This document shows, in pieces, positions 43,111 through 52,184 of a DNA stretch of 64,000 bases; the stretch's first letter is position 1; each line of letters opens with the position of its first letter. The notes beneath the pieces are model-generated. The model was not told the DNA's origin. It did no database searches and saw nothing but the letters and a program-made list of their open reading frames with translations. This DNA is from Hyphomicrobiales bacterium (GTDB lineage: Bacteria > Pseudomonadota > Alphaproteobacteria > Rhizobiales > Rhizobiaceae), in assembly GCA_900466475.1 (NCBI GenBank), contig UBMI01000021.1, positions 310,001 to 374,000 of the forward strand. Direction: 5' to 3'. Made by a program: the position numbers and the translations under genes.

Positions 43111-44061
43111 TCAATCCTGGCCAACCTGCCAAACTGAAAGCAGCCCGTCAAGGAGCAACTTTGGGGGTAGGATGCCGTTCATATCCTGACCTTTGACCAG
43201 ATCACCATAACCAAAGATCGTAATCAATCGCGAAACAGCTCCAGCGAGCAAAAAGGGCGTGTTGCTCTTCTTGTCCCAGTCGACGACCGGGAGCTTGTCG
43301 CTAACGTTTCGGGAGGTCAGATAGGCCTTGATTTCCGCTTCTCCACCGACGGCGTCGATGAGCTTCACCTTGAGCGCCTGGCGGCCCGTATAGATCGTGC
43401 CGTCAGCCAGTTTGAGCACCTCGTCATGCGGCAATTTGCGCCGGTCGGCAACGAGGTTGACGAACCAGTCGTAGCTGTCGAGAACCATGTTGCGGATCAT
43501 GGCCTTGGCTTCTTCACTCGTGTCGTGGAACGGCGACGGCTCGGCCTTGAGCGGCGAAGATTTGATCTCCTGCAGCGAGACGCCGAGCTTGTCGAGCAGT
43601 GGCTGGATCTGCGGGTACTGGAAGATGACACCGATCGAGCCGGTGATCGAGCTTTCGCCGGCGATGATCGTATCGCCGGCCGTTGCAATCATGTAGCCGG
43701 CGGAAGCTGCGAGCGTCCTGACGTCGGAGACGACGGGCTTCTTCTCCGCAATCGCCCGGATCGCCTTGAAGATCTTTTCGCCGCCATAGGTCGTGCCGCC
43801 GGGCGAGGAGATCGAGACCACGACTGCCTTGACTTGATCGTTGTCCTTGATCTTTTTCAGTCGCTCGAGCAGTTCGTCATCATCGGTGATGAGGCCGGAG
43901 ATCGTCACATGGGCGATATGCGGCCGCGCCGTGCTGCTTTCGCTGAAGGCAAAATTATAAAGCGCGAAGCCCAGCGCAACGAGCAGCACGACCGCAGCAA
44001 AGCGCCAGAAACCAAGCCTGCGGCGCAGCAGCCGGCGGTCTGCGATGATCGAGCTGTCCAT
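43111..44061 (-). CDS. sppA: Signal peptide peptidase SppA (S49 family)
   Basis: Membrane serine protease that degrades cleaved signal peptides. The 316-residue short-form protein has one N-terminal transmembrane helix (residues 19-38, FAAVVLLVALGFALYNFAF), a ClpP-like fold with SISSPGGTTYGGEKIF, and the nucleophile Ser in SSITGSIGVIFQYP near residue 140, with a Lys partner expected later (YTGRQALKVKLIDA region). It heads the minus-strand set sppA-ihfB-lapA and is divergent from lptC across 220 bp. Confidence 0.93.
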   Translation of the reverse strand: MDSSIIADRRLLRRRLGFWRFAAVVLLVALGFALYNFAFSESSTARPHIAHVTISGLITDDDELLERLKKIKDNDQVKAVVVSISSPGGTTYGGEKIFKAIRAIAEKKPVVSDVRTLAASAGYMIATAGDTIIAGESSITGSIGVIFQYPQIQPLLDKLGVSLQEIKSSPLKAEPSPFHDTSEEAKAMIRNMVLDSYDWFVNLVADRRKLPHDEVLKLADGTIYTGRQALKVKLIDAVGGEAEIKAYLTSRNVSDKLPVVDWDKKSNTPFLLAGAVSRLITIFGYGDLVKGQDMNGILPPKLLLDGLLSVWQVGQD

Positions 44062-44240
44062 TCCAACCTCCAGAAACGAAACCCAACAGCGGTTTCCGCC
44101 GCTGGGAAATAAGGCGCAAGCCCCTTCGAGAAAATGCCCGGAAACCTGCTATTTTCGGTTTAGTTGCTTGTTGCAGAAAAAAATCCATATTGGCAAGCCA
44201 ATGTAATAATGCGAAACGAACTGTGATTGGCGCCCGGTAT

Positions 44241-44251
44241 TGCTATATAAG
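44241..44251 (+). promoter_or_regulatory. Candidate extended -10 promoter for lptC
   Basis: TGCTATATAAG at 44241-44251, an extended -10 sequence 31 bp before the lptC ATG; the -35 region is poor. A TTGGCAAGCCAA palindrome at 44190-44201 lies upstream in the same sppA-lptC divergent region and may be an operator. Confidence 0.35.
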
Positions 44252-44281
44252 CGGCACGATCATCACACACGGACCAGGCAT

Positions 44282-44947
44282 ATGCTCGATACCCTCAGGA
44301 ATAACGGGAAGCCCGCATACGCAGGGCCAAAGGACAGCGCCTATGGCGTTGCCCGGTTTCATTCCGTACGTGTCCGCCGCCTGAAATTTTTGCTCCCGGT
44401 CGCGGCTCTCGTTGTTTCCCTCATCTTCATTGCCGTCTCTGTGATCCGCACTTACCTGCCTGAAACCATCAAGATCGAGGGCGCCAAGATCGAGAACGGC
44501 AAAGTCGTGATGGAAAAGCCGGCCATTGCCGGTCGTAACTCCGACGGCATCAATTATTCGATGCTGGCCGAACGCGCGCTGCAGGATATTCGCAATCCCG
44601 ACTTCATCACGCTGGAGACGATCAAGGCGGCCGTGCCGATGAATGACGGCCTGATGGCTCGCGTGACGGCGGCGACCGCGGATTTCAACCGCGCCACCGA
44701 CAACCTGCATATGACCGCACCGTTCACCCTTGTCCTGAGCAGCGGTCTCGTTGCGAATTTTCAGTCCGCCCACCTTGATATCAAGGGCGGAAACTTGACG
44801 ACGGACGATCCCGTCAGAATTACCAAGGACAACGCTTCGATTGTTGCGCAGACCCTCAATATAACCGATAAGGGGCGCGTGATCACATTCGAGGGGAATG
44901 TTCGCATGAATGTTGAATCATCCGCTATCCACAAACAGGGTACCTAA
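44282..44947 (+). CDS. lptC: LPS export protein LptC
   Basis: Bitopic inner-membrane component of the Lpt machine that hands lipopolysaccharide from LptB2FG to LptA. The ATG at 44282 gives 221 residues; one transmembrane helix (about residues 36-56, FLLPVAALVVSLIFIAVSVI) is followed by a periplasmic beta-jellyroll domain ending in the repeat-like TDKGRVITFEGNVRMNVES. lptA starts 13 bp downstream and lptB after it. Confidence 0.9.
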   Translation: MLDTLRNNGKPAYAGPKDSAYGVARFHSVRVRRLKFLLPVAALVVSLIFIAVSVIRTYLPETIKIEGAKIENGKVVMEKPAIAGRNSDGINYSMLAERALQDIRNPDFITLETIKAAVPMNDGLMARVTAATADFNRATDNLHMTAPFTLVLSSGLVANFQSAHLDIKGGNLTTDDPVRITKDNASIVAQTLNITDKGRVITFEGNVRMNVESSAIHKQGT

Positions 44948-44960
44948 AGAGCCGGGTCAC

Positions 44961-45602
44961 ATGACAAAAGATTGTCGCATTTCAACTTGCAAGACTGGCG
45001 TAGCTTTCATCACTGGCGCGCTTGCCTTCGTTCTGTCGGTCGCGGGGGCGGCCGCTCAGTCGACGACGATGCCTGGCATGAAGCTTTCAAGCGATCAGCC
45101 GATCCAGATCGAAAGCAACAAGCTGGAAATCCATGATCAGGAACACACGGCGCTCTTCACCGGTGACGTCAAGGTCGTTCAGGGTACGACGACCCTGCAG
45201 GCCGGCAAAATGACCGTCTATTACAAGGACAAGGCAAAGCAGCCCCAGGCAGGCGGCGCAGCAGCACCTGCAGCCCAGCCGGCGCAGGCAGCCGCTGAGC
45301 AGTCCAATTCCCTTGCCTCGGGCAGCGCAGACATCGACAAGATCCTGGTGACCGACAAGGTCTACCTCACCTCTGGGACGCAGACGGCGACCGCCGATGA
45401 TGGCAATTTCGATATGACCTCGCAGGTCTTCATCCTCACCGGCAAGAAGGTCGTGCTGACGGATGGCCCGAACGTTTTTACCGGTTGCCAGCTCACCGTT
45501 CACATGACGACAGGCCAGGCAGAGCTTGAAAGCTGTGGCGGCCGTGTCCAAATTCAGCTCGATCCGAAATCGCAGCCGAGCCAGCAGCCAAAGCAGAACT
45601 GA
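44961..45602 (+). CDS. lptA: LPS export protein LptA
   Basis: Periplasmic protein whose oligomers bridge the two membranes for LPS transport. The 213 residues start at ATG 44961 with a signal peptide (hydrophobic 12-31, GALAFVLSVAGAAA before AQS). The OstA beta-jellyroll runs from DQPIQIESNKLEIHDQE to the C-terminus. It is split by an Ala/Pro/Gln-rich linker at residues 92-119 (KQPQAGGAAAPAAQ onward), an unusual insertion not seen in E. coli LptA. lptB follows after 15 bp. Confidence 0.9.
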   Translation: MTKDCRISTCKTGVAFITGALAFVLSVAGAAAQSTTMPGMKLSSDQPIQIESNKLEIHDQEHTALFTGDVKVVQGTTTLQAGKMTVYYKDKAKQPQAGGAAAPAAQPAQAAAEQSNSLASGSADIDKILVTDKVYLTSGTQTATADDGNFDMTSQVFILTGKKVVLTDGPNVFTGCQLTVHMTTGQAELESCGGRVQIQLDPKSQPSQQPKQN

Positions 45603-45617
45603 GAGTCGGCCTTTCAC

Positions 45618-46421
45618 GTGAAGCTATTATCCTTATCCACCAAGTCCGGCAGAGCTGCGACGGAAGCTGCGGCTGCTCCCGTCGATAAGGCCCGTTATCA
45701 GGGAACGCTGATTGCACGCGGTCTGACCAAGACTTATGCGACGCGGCGTGTCGTCAACGGCGTCTCGCTGGTCGTGCGGCGCGGCGAGGCCGTGGGCCTG
45801 CTAGGTCCGAACGGCGCCGGCAAGACCACCTGTTTCTACATGATCACCGGCCTTGTGCCGGTTGACGAGGGAACGATTGAAATCGACGGCAATGACGTGA
45901 CGACGATGCCGATGTACCGTCGCTCCCGCCTCGGCGTCGGCTACCTGCCGCAGGAAGCCTCGATTTTTCGTGGACTGACGGTGGAGGAGAATATCCGAGC
46001 CGTCCTCGAGGTGCATGAAAAAGACAAGGCGGCGCGGGAGCGCAAGCTCGACGAACTGCTCGAGGAATTTCACATCGCCAAGCTCCGCAAGAGTGCCGCC
46101 GTGGCACTCTCGGGCGGTGAACGCCGACGCCTGGAAATCGCCCGCGCGCTTGCGACCGACCCGACCTTCATGCTGCTCGACGAGCCCTTTGCCGGTGTCG
46201 ACCCGATCTCGGTTGCCGATATTCAGAACCTCGTGCATCATTTGACGGCACGCGGCATCGGTGTCTTGATCACCGACCACAATGTGCGCGAGACGCTGGG
46301 ATTGATCGACCGGGCCTATATCATCCATGCAGGCGAAGTGCTGACCCACGGGCGCGCGAACGATATCGTCAACAATCCCGAAGTGCGCCGGCTTTATTTG
46401 GGCGACAATTTCAGTCTCTGA
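45618..46421 (+). CDS. lptB: LPS export ABC transporter ATPase LptB
   Basis: Drives extraction of LPS from the inner membrane. The 267-residue protein, from a GTG start at 45618, has Walker A GPNGAGKTTCFYM near residue 60, Q-loop in GYLPQEASIF, signature LSGGERRRLEIARAL and Walker B FMLLDEPFAGVDP. An N-terminal extension of about 30 residues precedes the ABC core (TLIARGLTKTY). Followed after 156 bp by rpoN, the usual arrangement. Confidence 0.95.
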   Translation: MKLLSLSTKSGRAATEAAAAPVDKARYQGTLIARGLTKTYATRRVVNGVSLVVRRGEAVGLLGPNGAGKTTCFYMITGLVPVDEGTIEIDGNDVTTMPMYRRSRLGVGYLPQEASIFRGLTVEENIRAVLEVHEKDKAARERKLDELLEEFHIAKLRKSAAVALSGGERRRLEIARALATDPTFMLLDEPFAGVDPISVADIQNLVHHLTARGIGVLITDHNVRETLGLIDRAYIIHAGEVLTHGRANDIVNNPEVRRLYLGDNFSL

Positions 46422-46577
46422 ACCAGTCCTGGACGACAGAAAATTATCGTTGCGGTATAGGTTCCGCTTGACCAAATAGGATAAAAAAGCAATTTTTGGG
46501 CCAACTCGGATTTCCGTGGCCTGAAGCCTTGATCGGACGCGGTTTCCAGGAGGAGTCGAGGGAGTTTAGCGTCCGCC

Positions 46578-48131
46578 ATGGCCCTGTCTGCAAACCTTTT
46601 TCTAAGACAGAACCAGTCCCTGGTGATGACACCGCAACTGATGCAATCCATCCAGTTGCTGCAGATGACGCATGTCGAACTCACCCAGTTCATCGCTCAG
46701 GAAGTGGAGAAGAATCCACTGCTCGAAATCCCGTCGGGCGATGGCGATGGCGACGCCGGCGAACGTGGTGAGGCCGCGGACGAACCATACTCCCAGCAGA
46801 CAGAGGACGCGGGCGACGGCGATTATGAGGCCCGTGGCGAAACGCTGTCCGGCGACTGGTACGATAACGGCAGCCCAAGCCGGCTGAGTGACGAGCTGGA
46901 CGCCAATTACAGCAATGTTTTTCCCGATGATGGAGCGCCGCAGCGTCTCGACGCACCGGAACTCGTCAGCCAGTGGAAATCGATGCCGGGCAGCGCCGAA
47001 GGTGCTGACAATTATGATCTCGATGATTTCGTTGCCGGCCAGGTCTCGTTGCGCGATCATCTTGCCCAGCAGATACCCTTCATATTGCCCGATATGGCCG
47101 ATCGCCTGATTGCCCAGAACCTGGTCGATCAGCTCGACGATGCCGGCTATTTGCAGGCAGATGTCGCCGAAGCCGGTGAGCGTCTCGGTACAGATGCAGA
47201 AGACATCGAGCGCGTGCTCTCGGCGTTGCAGACGCTCGATCCGCCCGGCGTCTTTGCCCGTACCCTTGCCGAATGCCTGGCTATTCAACTGCGCCAGAAG
47301 GATCGTTTCGACCCTGCCATGCAGGCACTGGTCGAAAATCTCGAATTGCTTGCACGGCGTGACTTCGTCAGCCTGAAGCGCCTCTGCGGCGTCGATGAGG
47401 AAGACTTGCTCGACATGCTCGCCGAAATCCGCCAGCTCAATCCGAAACCCGGCAGCGGGTTCGAGGCCGGCGTTTCAGAGGCCATCACGCCCGACGTCGT
47501 GGTCCGCCCTTCGTCTGACGGCGCCTGGCTTGTCGAACTCAATCCGGATACGCTCCCGCGGGTCCTGGTCAACCAGACCTATTTTTCGCACATTACGAAG
47601 AATGGAGAGGATTACGCCTTCCTCTCCGAATGTCTTCAGAGCGCCAACTGGCTGACGCGCAGTCTGGATCAGCGCGCCAAGACCATCATGAAGGTCGCAA
47701 GCGAGATCGTACGCCAACAGGATGCATTTCTCGTACATGGCGTCGATCATCTGCGGCCGCTGAACCTTAAGACGGTTGCCGAAGCGATCAAGATGCATGA
47801 ATCGACGGTCAGCCGCGTCACCTCGAATAAATACATGCTGACGCCGCGCGGTCTTTTCGAACTCAAATATTTCTTCACGGTTTCGATCAGCGCCGTCGCG
47901 GGCGGGGACAGCCATTCGGCTGAGGCGGTTCGCCATAAGATCCGCACGCTGATCATGCAGGAAAGCCCCGACGCGGTGCTCTCCGACGACGACATCGTCG
48001 ACATGCTCAAGAAGGGCGGTATCGATCTTGCGCGTCGAACGGTCGCCAAATACCGGGAGGCGATGAACATTGCCTCTTCGGTCCAGCGCCGCAGGGAAAA
48101 GCGTGCACTAGCCAAAGTCGCCGGTTTCTGA
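46578..48131 (+). CDS. rpoN: RNA polymerase sigma-54 factor
   Basis: Alternative sigma factor for nitrogen-regulated and symbiotic genes, recognising -24/-12 promoters. The 517 residues contain the Gln/Leu-rich region I (LRQNQSLVMTPQLMQSIQLL), an acidic region II, the core-binding domain, the helix-turn-helix with LKTVAEAIKMHESTVSRVTS and the RpoN box ARRTVAKYREAM near the C-terminus. hpf and ptsN follow, as in most proteobacteria. Confidence 0.97.
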   Translation: MALSANLFLRQNQSLVMTPQLMQSIQLLQMTHVELTQFIAQEVEKNPLLEIPSGDGDGDAGERGEAADEPYSQQTEDAGDGDYEARGETLSGDWYDNGSPSRLSDELDANYSNVFPDDGAPQRLDAPELVSQWKSMPGSAEGADNYDLDDFVAGQVSLRDHLAQQIPFILPDMADRLIAQNLVDQLDDAGYLQADVAEAGERLGTDAEDIERVLSALQTLDPPGVFARTLAECLAIQLRQKDRFDPAMQALVENLELLARRDFVSLKRLCGVDEEDLLDMLAEIRQLNPKPGSGFEAGVSEAITPDVVVRPSSDGAWLVELNPDTLPRVLVNQTYFSHITKNGEDYAFLSECLQSANWLTRSLDQRAKTIMKVASEIVRQQDAFLVHGVDHLRPLNLKTVAEAIKMHESTVSRVTSNKYMLTPRGLFELKYFFTVSISAVAGGDSHSAEAVRHKIRTLIMQESPDAVLSDDDIVDMLKKGGIDLARRTVAKYREAMNIASSVQRRREKRALAKVAGF

Positions 48132-48455
48132 GTTGCAACGCCGGGGCGAGCAAACGCTCGTCGTTACGAACCGCTGATCGCGGATGCCTCCCCATTTCAT
48201 GGGATTTTCACTGCACGTTTTCCGCGTATACTAGGCCTCGCTGTGCCGGGCTATTGACTTTCCGGGAGCCTGTCGCTAGAAGCCCGCCGCAATCGGAGCA
48301 GCGAAGGGCATCCGGGCATTATCCCCATCATCCTTACGGCGCCAGGGACACGCAGACTTGAGCCTCATCTTGCTTGAGATTGCGCGAAGTGCTTGGATGA
48401 GCTTGAGGCTTGGCGTAAACTGATACTCGCAAACTACCATAAGAAGGGAAACTCC
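48132..48455. other. 324-bp gene-free stretch between rpoN and hpf
   Basis: No convincing gene here; the minus-strand open frame is a shadow of hpf. A TTGACT at 48254-48259 with TAGAAG 17 bp later is a weak promoter candidate for hpf. Near hpf, AGCCTCA (48361-48367) pairs with TGAGGCT (48404-48410), enclosing a 36-base loop, and CTTGAG occurs three times in that stretch. This could be a structured hpf leader or a small RNA. Confidence 0.4.
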
Positions 48456-49031
48456 ATGAGTGTGCGTGTATCCGGTAAACATATGGAAATTGGTGACTCC
48501 TTCCGTCAAAAGATCGAGGACCAAATTGGTGTGGCCGTCACGAAATACTTCGACGGGGGATATTCCGGTCAGGTGATCGTGGAAAAATCGAACTCTCGGT
48601 TTTCCGCCGATTGCAAGCTTCATCTCGACAGCGGCGTCGTGCTGCATGCGGCAGGTGAGGCGATGGACCCGCAGATTGCCTTTGATGCGGCATCCGAGCG
48701 TATCGAGAAGCGCCTGCGCCGCTACAAACGAAAGCTCAAGGATCACCACGCTGGTAATCACCTGAACGGTTTCGCGGAAGTCGCCTACACCGTCATGGAC
48801 GCGGTTCCCGATCACGAAGACGAGGTCCCGGACGATTTCGCTCCGGCCATCGTCGCTGAAAGCACCAAGCAGCTCAAGACGATGTCTGTCGCAACCGCCG
48901 TCATGGCACTCGACATGACCGATGAGCCGCTTCTCCTGTTCCGCAGCCCCGGCAAGGAACAGCTCAACATCGTTTACCGTCGTCACGACGGAAATATTGG
49001 CTGGATCGATTCAGCCAATATCAAAAGCTGA
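48456..49031 (+). CDS. hpf: Ribosome hibernation-promoting factor, long form
   Basis: Binds the 30S subunit and dimerises ribosomes in stationary phase. The 191-residue protein from ATG 48456 (MSVRVSGKHMEIGDSFRQKI) has the N-terminal HPF/RaiA domain to about residue 105 and a C-terminal dimerisation domain (KTMSVATAVMALDMTDEPLL to the end), so it is the long type. AAGAAGGG upstream serves as ribosome-binding site. It is the gene between rpoN and ptsN in most rhizobia. Confidence 0.93.
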   Translation: MSVRVSGKHMEIGDSFRQKIEDQIGVAVTKYFDGGYSGQVIVEKSNSRFSADCKLHLDSGVVLHAAGEAMDPQIAFDAASERIEKRLRRYKRKLKDHHAGNHLNGFAEVAYTVMDAVPDHEDEVPDDFAPAIVAESTKQLKTMSVATAVMALDMTDEPLLLFRSPGKEQLNIVYRRHDGNIGWIDSANIKS

Positions 49032-49039
49032 GATCCGGA

Positions 49040-49070
49040 CGAAGGAGCGGTGCGATGTACCGCTCCTTCG
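49040..49070. repeat. 12-bp perfect-stem hairpin between hpf and ptsN
   Basis: CGAAGGAGCGGT (49040-49051) pairs exactly with ACCGCTCCTTCG (49059-49070) around a 7-base loop. It lies 8 bp after the hpf stop and 33 bp before the ptsN start. No T tract follows, so it may be an attenuator or RNA-stabilising hairpin rather than a terminator. Confidence 0.6.
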
Positions 49071-49103
49071 GACGCGTGATCTCGGTGACAGAAGGAAAAA
49101 GAA

Positions 49104-49568
49104 ATGGCATTGGCAGATTTGCTGCACCAGGATGCGATCATTCCCGCCCTCAGGGTAAATTCCAAGAAACAGTTGCTTCAGGAATTGGCAGCAAAAGCCT
49201 CCAGGACCACGGGGCTTTCCGAGCGGGAAATCTTCGATGTGATCCTGCAGCGTGAACGCCTGGGCTCGACCGGTGTCGGCAACGGCATCGCCATTCCCCA
49301 CGGCAAGCTCGTCAATATCCACTCCATCGTCGGTATTTTCGCTCGGTTGGAACAGCCCGTTGATTTCGAAGCGCTGGATGACCAGCCGGTCGATCTGGTG
49401 TTTCTGCTTCTGGCGCCGGAAGGCGCCGGTGCTGATCACCTTAAGGCGCTTTCACGCATTGCGCGCGTCCTGCGCGACCACGATCTGGTCGCCAAGCTGC
49501 GCGCGACCGATTCCGCTTCGGCGATTTATGCCTTCCTCAATGAAGAGCAGACGTCGAACGCTGCCTGA
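49104..49568 (+). CDS. ptsN: Nitrogen PTS EIIA protein PtsN
   Basis: Phospho-acceptor of the nitrogen-related phosphotransferase system that regulates potassium and carbon/nitrogen metabolism in rhizobia. The 154 residues hold an EIIA fold with the phosphorylated His in GVGNGIAIPHGKLVNI near residue 65. The protein has no transport function. Last gene of the lpt-rpoN-hpf-ptsN stretch; a strong terminator follows. Confidence 0.95.
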   Translation: MALADLLHQDAIIPALRVNSKKQLLQELAAKASRTTGLSEREIFDVILQRERLGSTGVGNGIAIPHGKLVNIHSIVGIFARLEQPVDFEALDDQPVDLVFLLLAPEGAGADHLKALSRIARVLRDHDLVAKLRATDSASAIYAFLNEEQTSNAA

Positions 49569-49593
49569 CGCCTGACTGTCCATCCGAATGCAA

Positions 49594-49621
49594 AAAGGCG
49601 CCTGATCGATCAGGCGCCTTT
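49594..49621. terminator. Bidirectional terminator between ptsN and the chemoreceptor gene
   Basis: AAAGGCGCCTGATC (49594-49607) is followed directly by its exact reverse complement GATCAGGCGCCTTT (49608-49621), a perfect 28-bp palindrome with A and T tracts at its ends. It lies between the convergent ptsN and chemoreceptor genes. Confidence 0.8.
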
Positions 49622-49640
49622 CCTGTTCGGCGATAAGCGA

Positions 49641-52001
49641 TCAGAACTCTTCCCAATTGTCCTGGGCAACAGCCGCCGAGCCGCGAGACTGAATAACGGC
49701 CCGCCGCGGTGCAGGAGCAGCCGTACGTGGTGCCTGAGCGGCTGCGCGTGGTGCCTGAGCGGCTGGTGCGCGCATCTGTTGCCCGGTGGCTCGCAGTGCT
49801 GCCGCGGCATTTCCATGGCCCGCGACGCGGAAGCGGGTGACCAGTGTCTTCAGCGTCTGGGCCTCGTCGTTCAGCGTCACGCTGGCGGCGGTGGTCTCTT
49901 CGACCATCGCTGCGTTCTGCTGCGTGACCTGATCCATCTGGTTCACGGCCTGGTTGATTTCCTTCAGGCCAACAGCCTGTTCGCTCGCAGAGGCCGAGAT
50001 CTGACGGATGAGGCCGTTGATGCCCATCACCTGCTCGGCAATCTTGTGCAGCGTCTCGCCGGCCCGGCCGACGAGATCGACGCCTTCCTTCACCTGGACG
50101 GCTGATGTGTTGATGAGCGTCTTGATTTCCTTGGCGGCATTTGCCGAACGCTGGGCGAGTTCGCGCACTTCCTGCGCGACGACCGCAAAGCCCTTGCCTG
50201 CTTCCCCGGCGCGGGCCGCTTCGACACCGGCGTTCAAAGCCAGAAGGTTCGTCTGGAAGGCGATCTCGTCGATGACGCCGATGATGCGCGACACTTCCGT
50301 CGAAGACTGTTCGATGCCGTGCATGGAGGCAATCGCCTTCTGCACCACTTCACCTGATTTCTCGGCGTCTTCGCAGGCGAGATTGACGTTGTCAGCCGCT
50401 GTACGCGCATTCTCGGCGCTGGAGTTGACCTGAGCGGTCAGCTCGTTGAGTGCCGCTGCCGTCTCTTCCAGGCTTGCCGCCTGCTGTTCGGTGCGCTTGG
50501 CAAGGTCGGACGCGCTGTTGCTGATTTCGCCGGTGCCGGAGCCGATATTGACGACGCTGAGGCTCATCGTAGTGATGGTTTCCTCGAGGCTCGCCAGAGC
50601 GGCATTGAAGTCCTGCTTCAGCTTGCCGTATTCGCCGGGGAATTCCTCGGTAATGCGGTGGCCGAGATTGCCCTGCGACAGTTCGGAAAGGCCCGCGCCC
50701 ACGATCGAGACGATATGGCGCTGCAGATTGACCGATTGCTGGCGTTCCGATTCCGAGCGGCCGCGTTCGGTTTCGGCGGCAAGGCGCTGATTGTCCGCCT
50801 CGGCTTCGAGACGCCGTGTATCGGCAAGGGCAAAGCGGAAACCTTCGAGAGCCTTGGCGACCGATCCGATTTCGTCGGCGCGGTTCTGGCCGGCGACCGT
50901 TTCGTCGTATTTACCGTCGCTCAGCGCCTTGACGCTGGAGATAAGGCCAGCGAGCGGACGCTGAACGAACGAGCGGACGGCGAAGTAGAGGGCGAGCAGT
51001 ACGGCGCCGAGCACGATGATGCCGTTGACGATCATCATGAAGGTCTGGTCCTGAACCGGCGCATTCATCGCCGCATGCGGAACGTCGACCAGCACGACCC
51101 AGTTGGCATTCAGGCCCGGAACTGGGAATGGATAGACGACGCGGTCGAACGGATCGAGCCCATCGAAGCTGAGATTCTTGACGAGGCCGACCTTCATGGA
51201 CGAAAGCGCAGCCTTTACGTCAGCCGAGCCAGGATTGTCGCCATAGGGTTTTGACATGAGCTCGGGGCTCGGGGCAACGATCCAGTTGCCGTTCTGGGCA
51301 ATCAGCGTCACGCGACCGGATCCGAAGGGGCGCAGCGCCTGCACCTTGTCGGTGAGCGACTTCAGCGAGATATCGACGCCTTCCACACCGATCATCTTGC
51401 CGCCGGACATGACGGGATAGGCAATCGACGTCAGCAAGGTCGGAACGTCGGTGCCCTCGGCGAGGTACGGCGCAGTGATCGCGCCCTTGCCGCTGTCGGC
51501 AGCGAGTTTCCACCATTCGGCAGTATAATCGTTTTCGAAGGTCGAGAACTGGATGTCGCCGGTCCTGGTCTTCGACCAATAGGGCGTAAAGGCGCCGACT
51601 TTGTTGGTGCCTTCGTCGTTGTTGTTGGCGATCTCAGTGGTCTTGCCGTCGAATGCGCCGAGCTGCTCGCAGAACCAGCTGCCAAAGGCGAAAGCATTCT
51701 GTTCGAGGTTGGCTTTCAGAATATTGATGATGCCCTTGCGGTCGAGGATCTTGCCCTCGTGTCCGCGCCCGACGACGCCCGACATGGTGCGGGCAGCACT
51801 CGCAAGCTCGCCGACATTGGCGGCAATCTCGTTGGCGATCGACTTGGCTTCCGAATTGGCCTGATCCAGCGTGAGGGTCTGAACGCGGCTACGGGTCTGG
51901 TCGATGAGGAAGAGGTTTGAAACGACGAGCACCAGTGCGATGGCGGCACCGGTAATGACAATGAGTTTCGCCGCAAGCGATTTCATTCTGAAAATGAACA
52001 T
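49641..52001 (-). CDS. Methyl-accepting chemotaxis protein, dCache-type, with NWEEF tail
   Basis: Transmembrane chemoreceptor of 786 residues from ATG 52001, which has a GAGGA site. TM1 is at 12-33, a periplasmic ligand domain of the dCache type spans 34-318, TM2 is at 321-342 and a HAMP domain follows. The cytoplasmic signalling helix has the hallmark EIAFQTNLLALNAGVEAARA tip. The C-terminus ends in NWEEF after an Ala/Pro/Arg-rich linker (APAAQAPRAAAQAPRTAAPA), matching the CheR/CheB tether pentapeptide. Ligand unknown. Upstream lies a 239-bp region with a hairpin near the rbsK stop. Confidence 0.93.
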   Translation of the reverse strand: MFIFRMKSLAAKLIVITGAAIALVLVVSNLFLIDQTRSRVQTLTLDQANSEAKSIANEIAANVGELASAARTMSGVVGRGHEGKILDRKGIINILKANLEQNAFAFGSWFCEQLGAFDGKTTEIANNNDEGTNKVGAFTPYWSKTRTGDIQFSTFENDYTAEWWKLAADSGKGAITAPYLAEGTDVPTLLTSIAYPVMSGGKMIGVEGVDISLKSLTDKVQALRPFGSGRVTLIAQNGNWIVAPSPELMSKPYGDNPGSADVKAALSSMKVGLVKNLSFDGLDPFDRVVYPFPVPGLNANWVVLVDVPHAAMNAPVQDQTFMMIVNGIIVLGAVLLALYFAVRSFVQRPLAGLISSVKALSDGKYDETVAGQNRADEIGSVAKALEGFRFALADTRRLEAEADNQRLAAETERGRSESERQQSVNLQRHIVSIVGAGLSELSQGNLGHRITEEFPGEYGKLKQDFNAALASLEETITTMSLSVVNIGSGTGEISNSASDLAKRTEQQAASLEETAAALNELTAQVNSSAENARTAADNVNLACEDAEKSGEVVQKAIASMHGIEQSSTEVSRIIGVIDEIAFQTNLLALNAGVEAARAGEAGKGFAVVAQEVRELAQRSANAAKEIKTLINTSAVQVKEGVDLVGRAGETLHKIAEQVMGINGLIRQISASASEQAVGLKEINQAVNQMDQVTQQNAAMVEETTAASVTLNDEAQTLKTLVTRFRVAGHGNAAAALRATGQQMRAPAAQAPRAAAQAPRTAAPAPRRAVIQSRGSAAVAQDNWEEF

Positions 52002-52184
52002 GTGTTCCTCGGGCAGGACGCGCCGAAGGGCCATTCTTCGGCACAGCGGGTAAGGCATGCTTCGTCATGGAGCAGCCACAGGGGTTGAACCGCCTCGAAG
52101 ATGGACGAGGTGCGATCGCAAGAAAGATCGCCAGAAACCTCTTAAATTTGAATGAAATTTGCTATGTTTCGGCCGCAAAACCGG

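Noticed and set aside
48276..48986. 236-codon minus-strand open frame over the hpf leader and hpf
   Set aside because: Most of it lies opposite hpf and the remainder has no coding features or ribosome-binding site.
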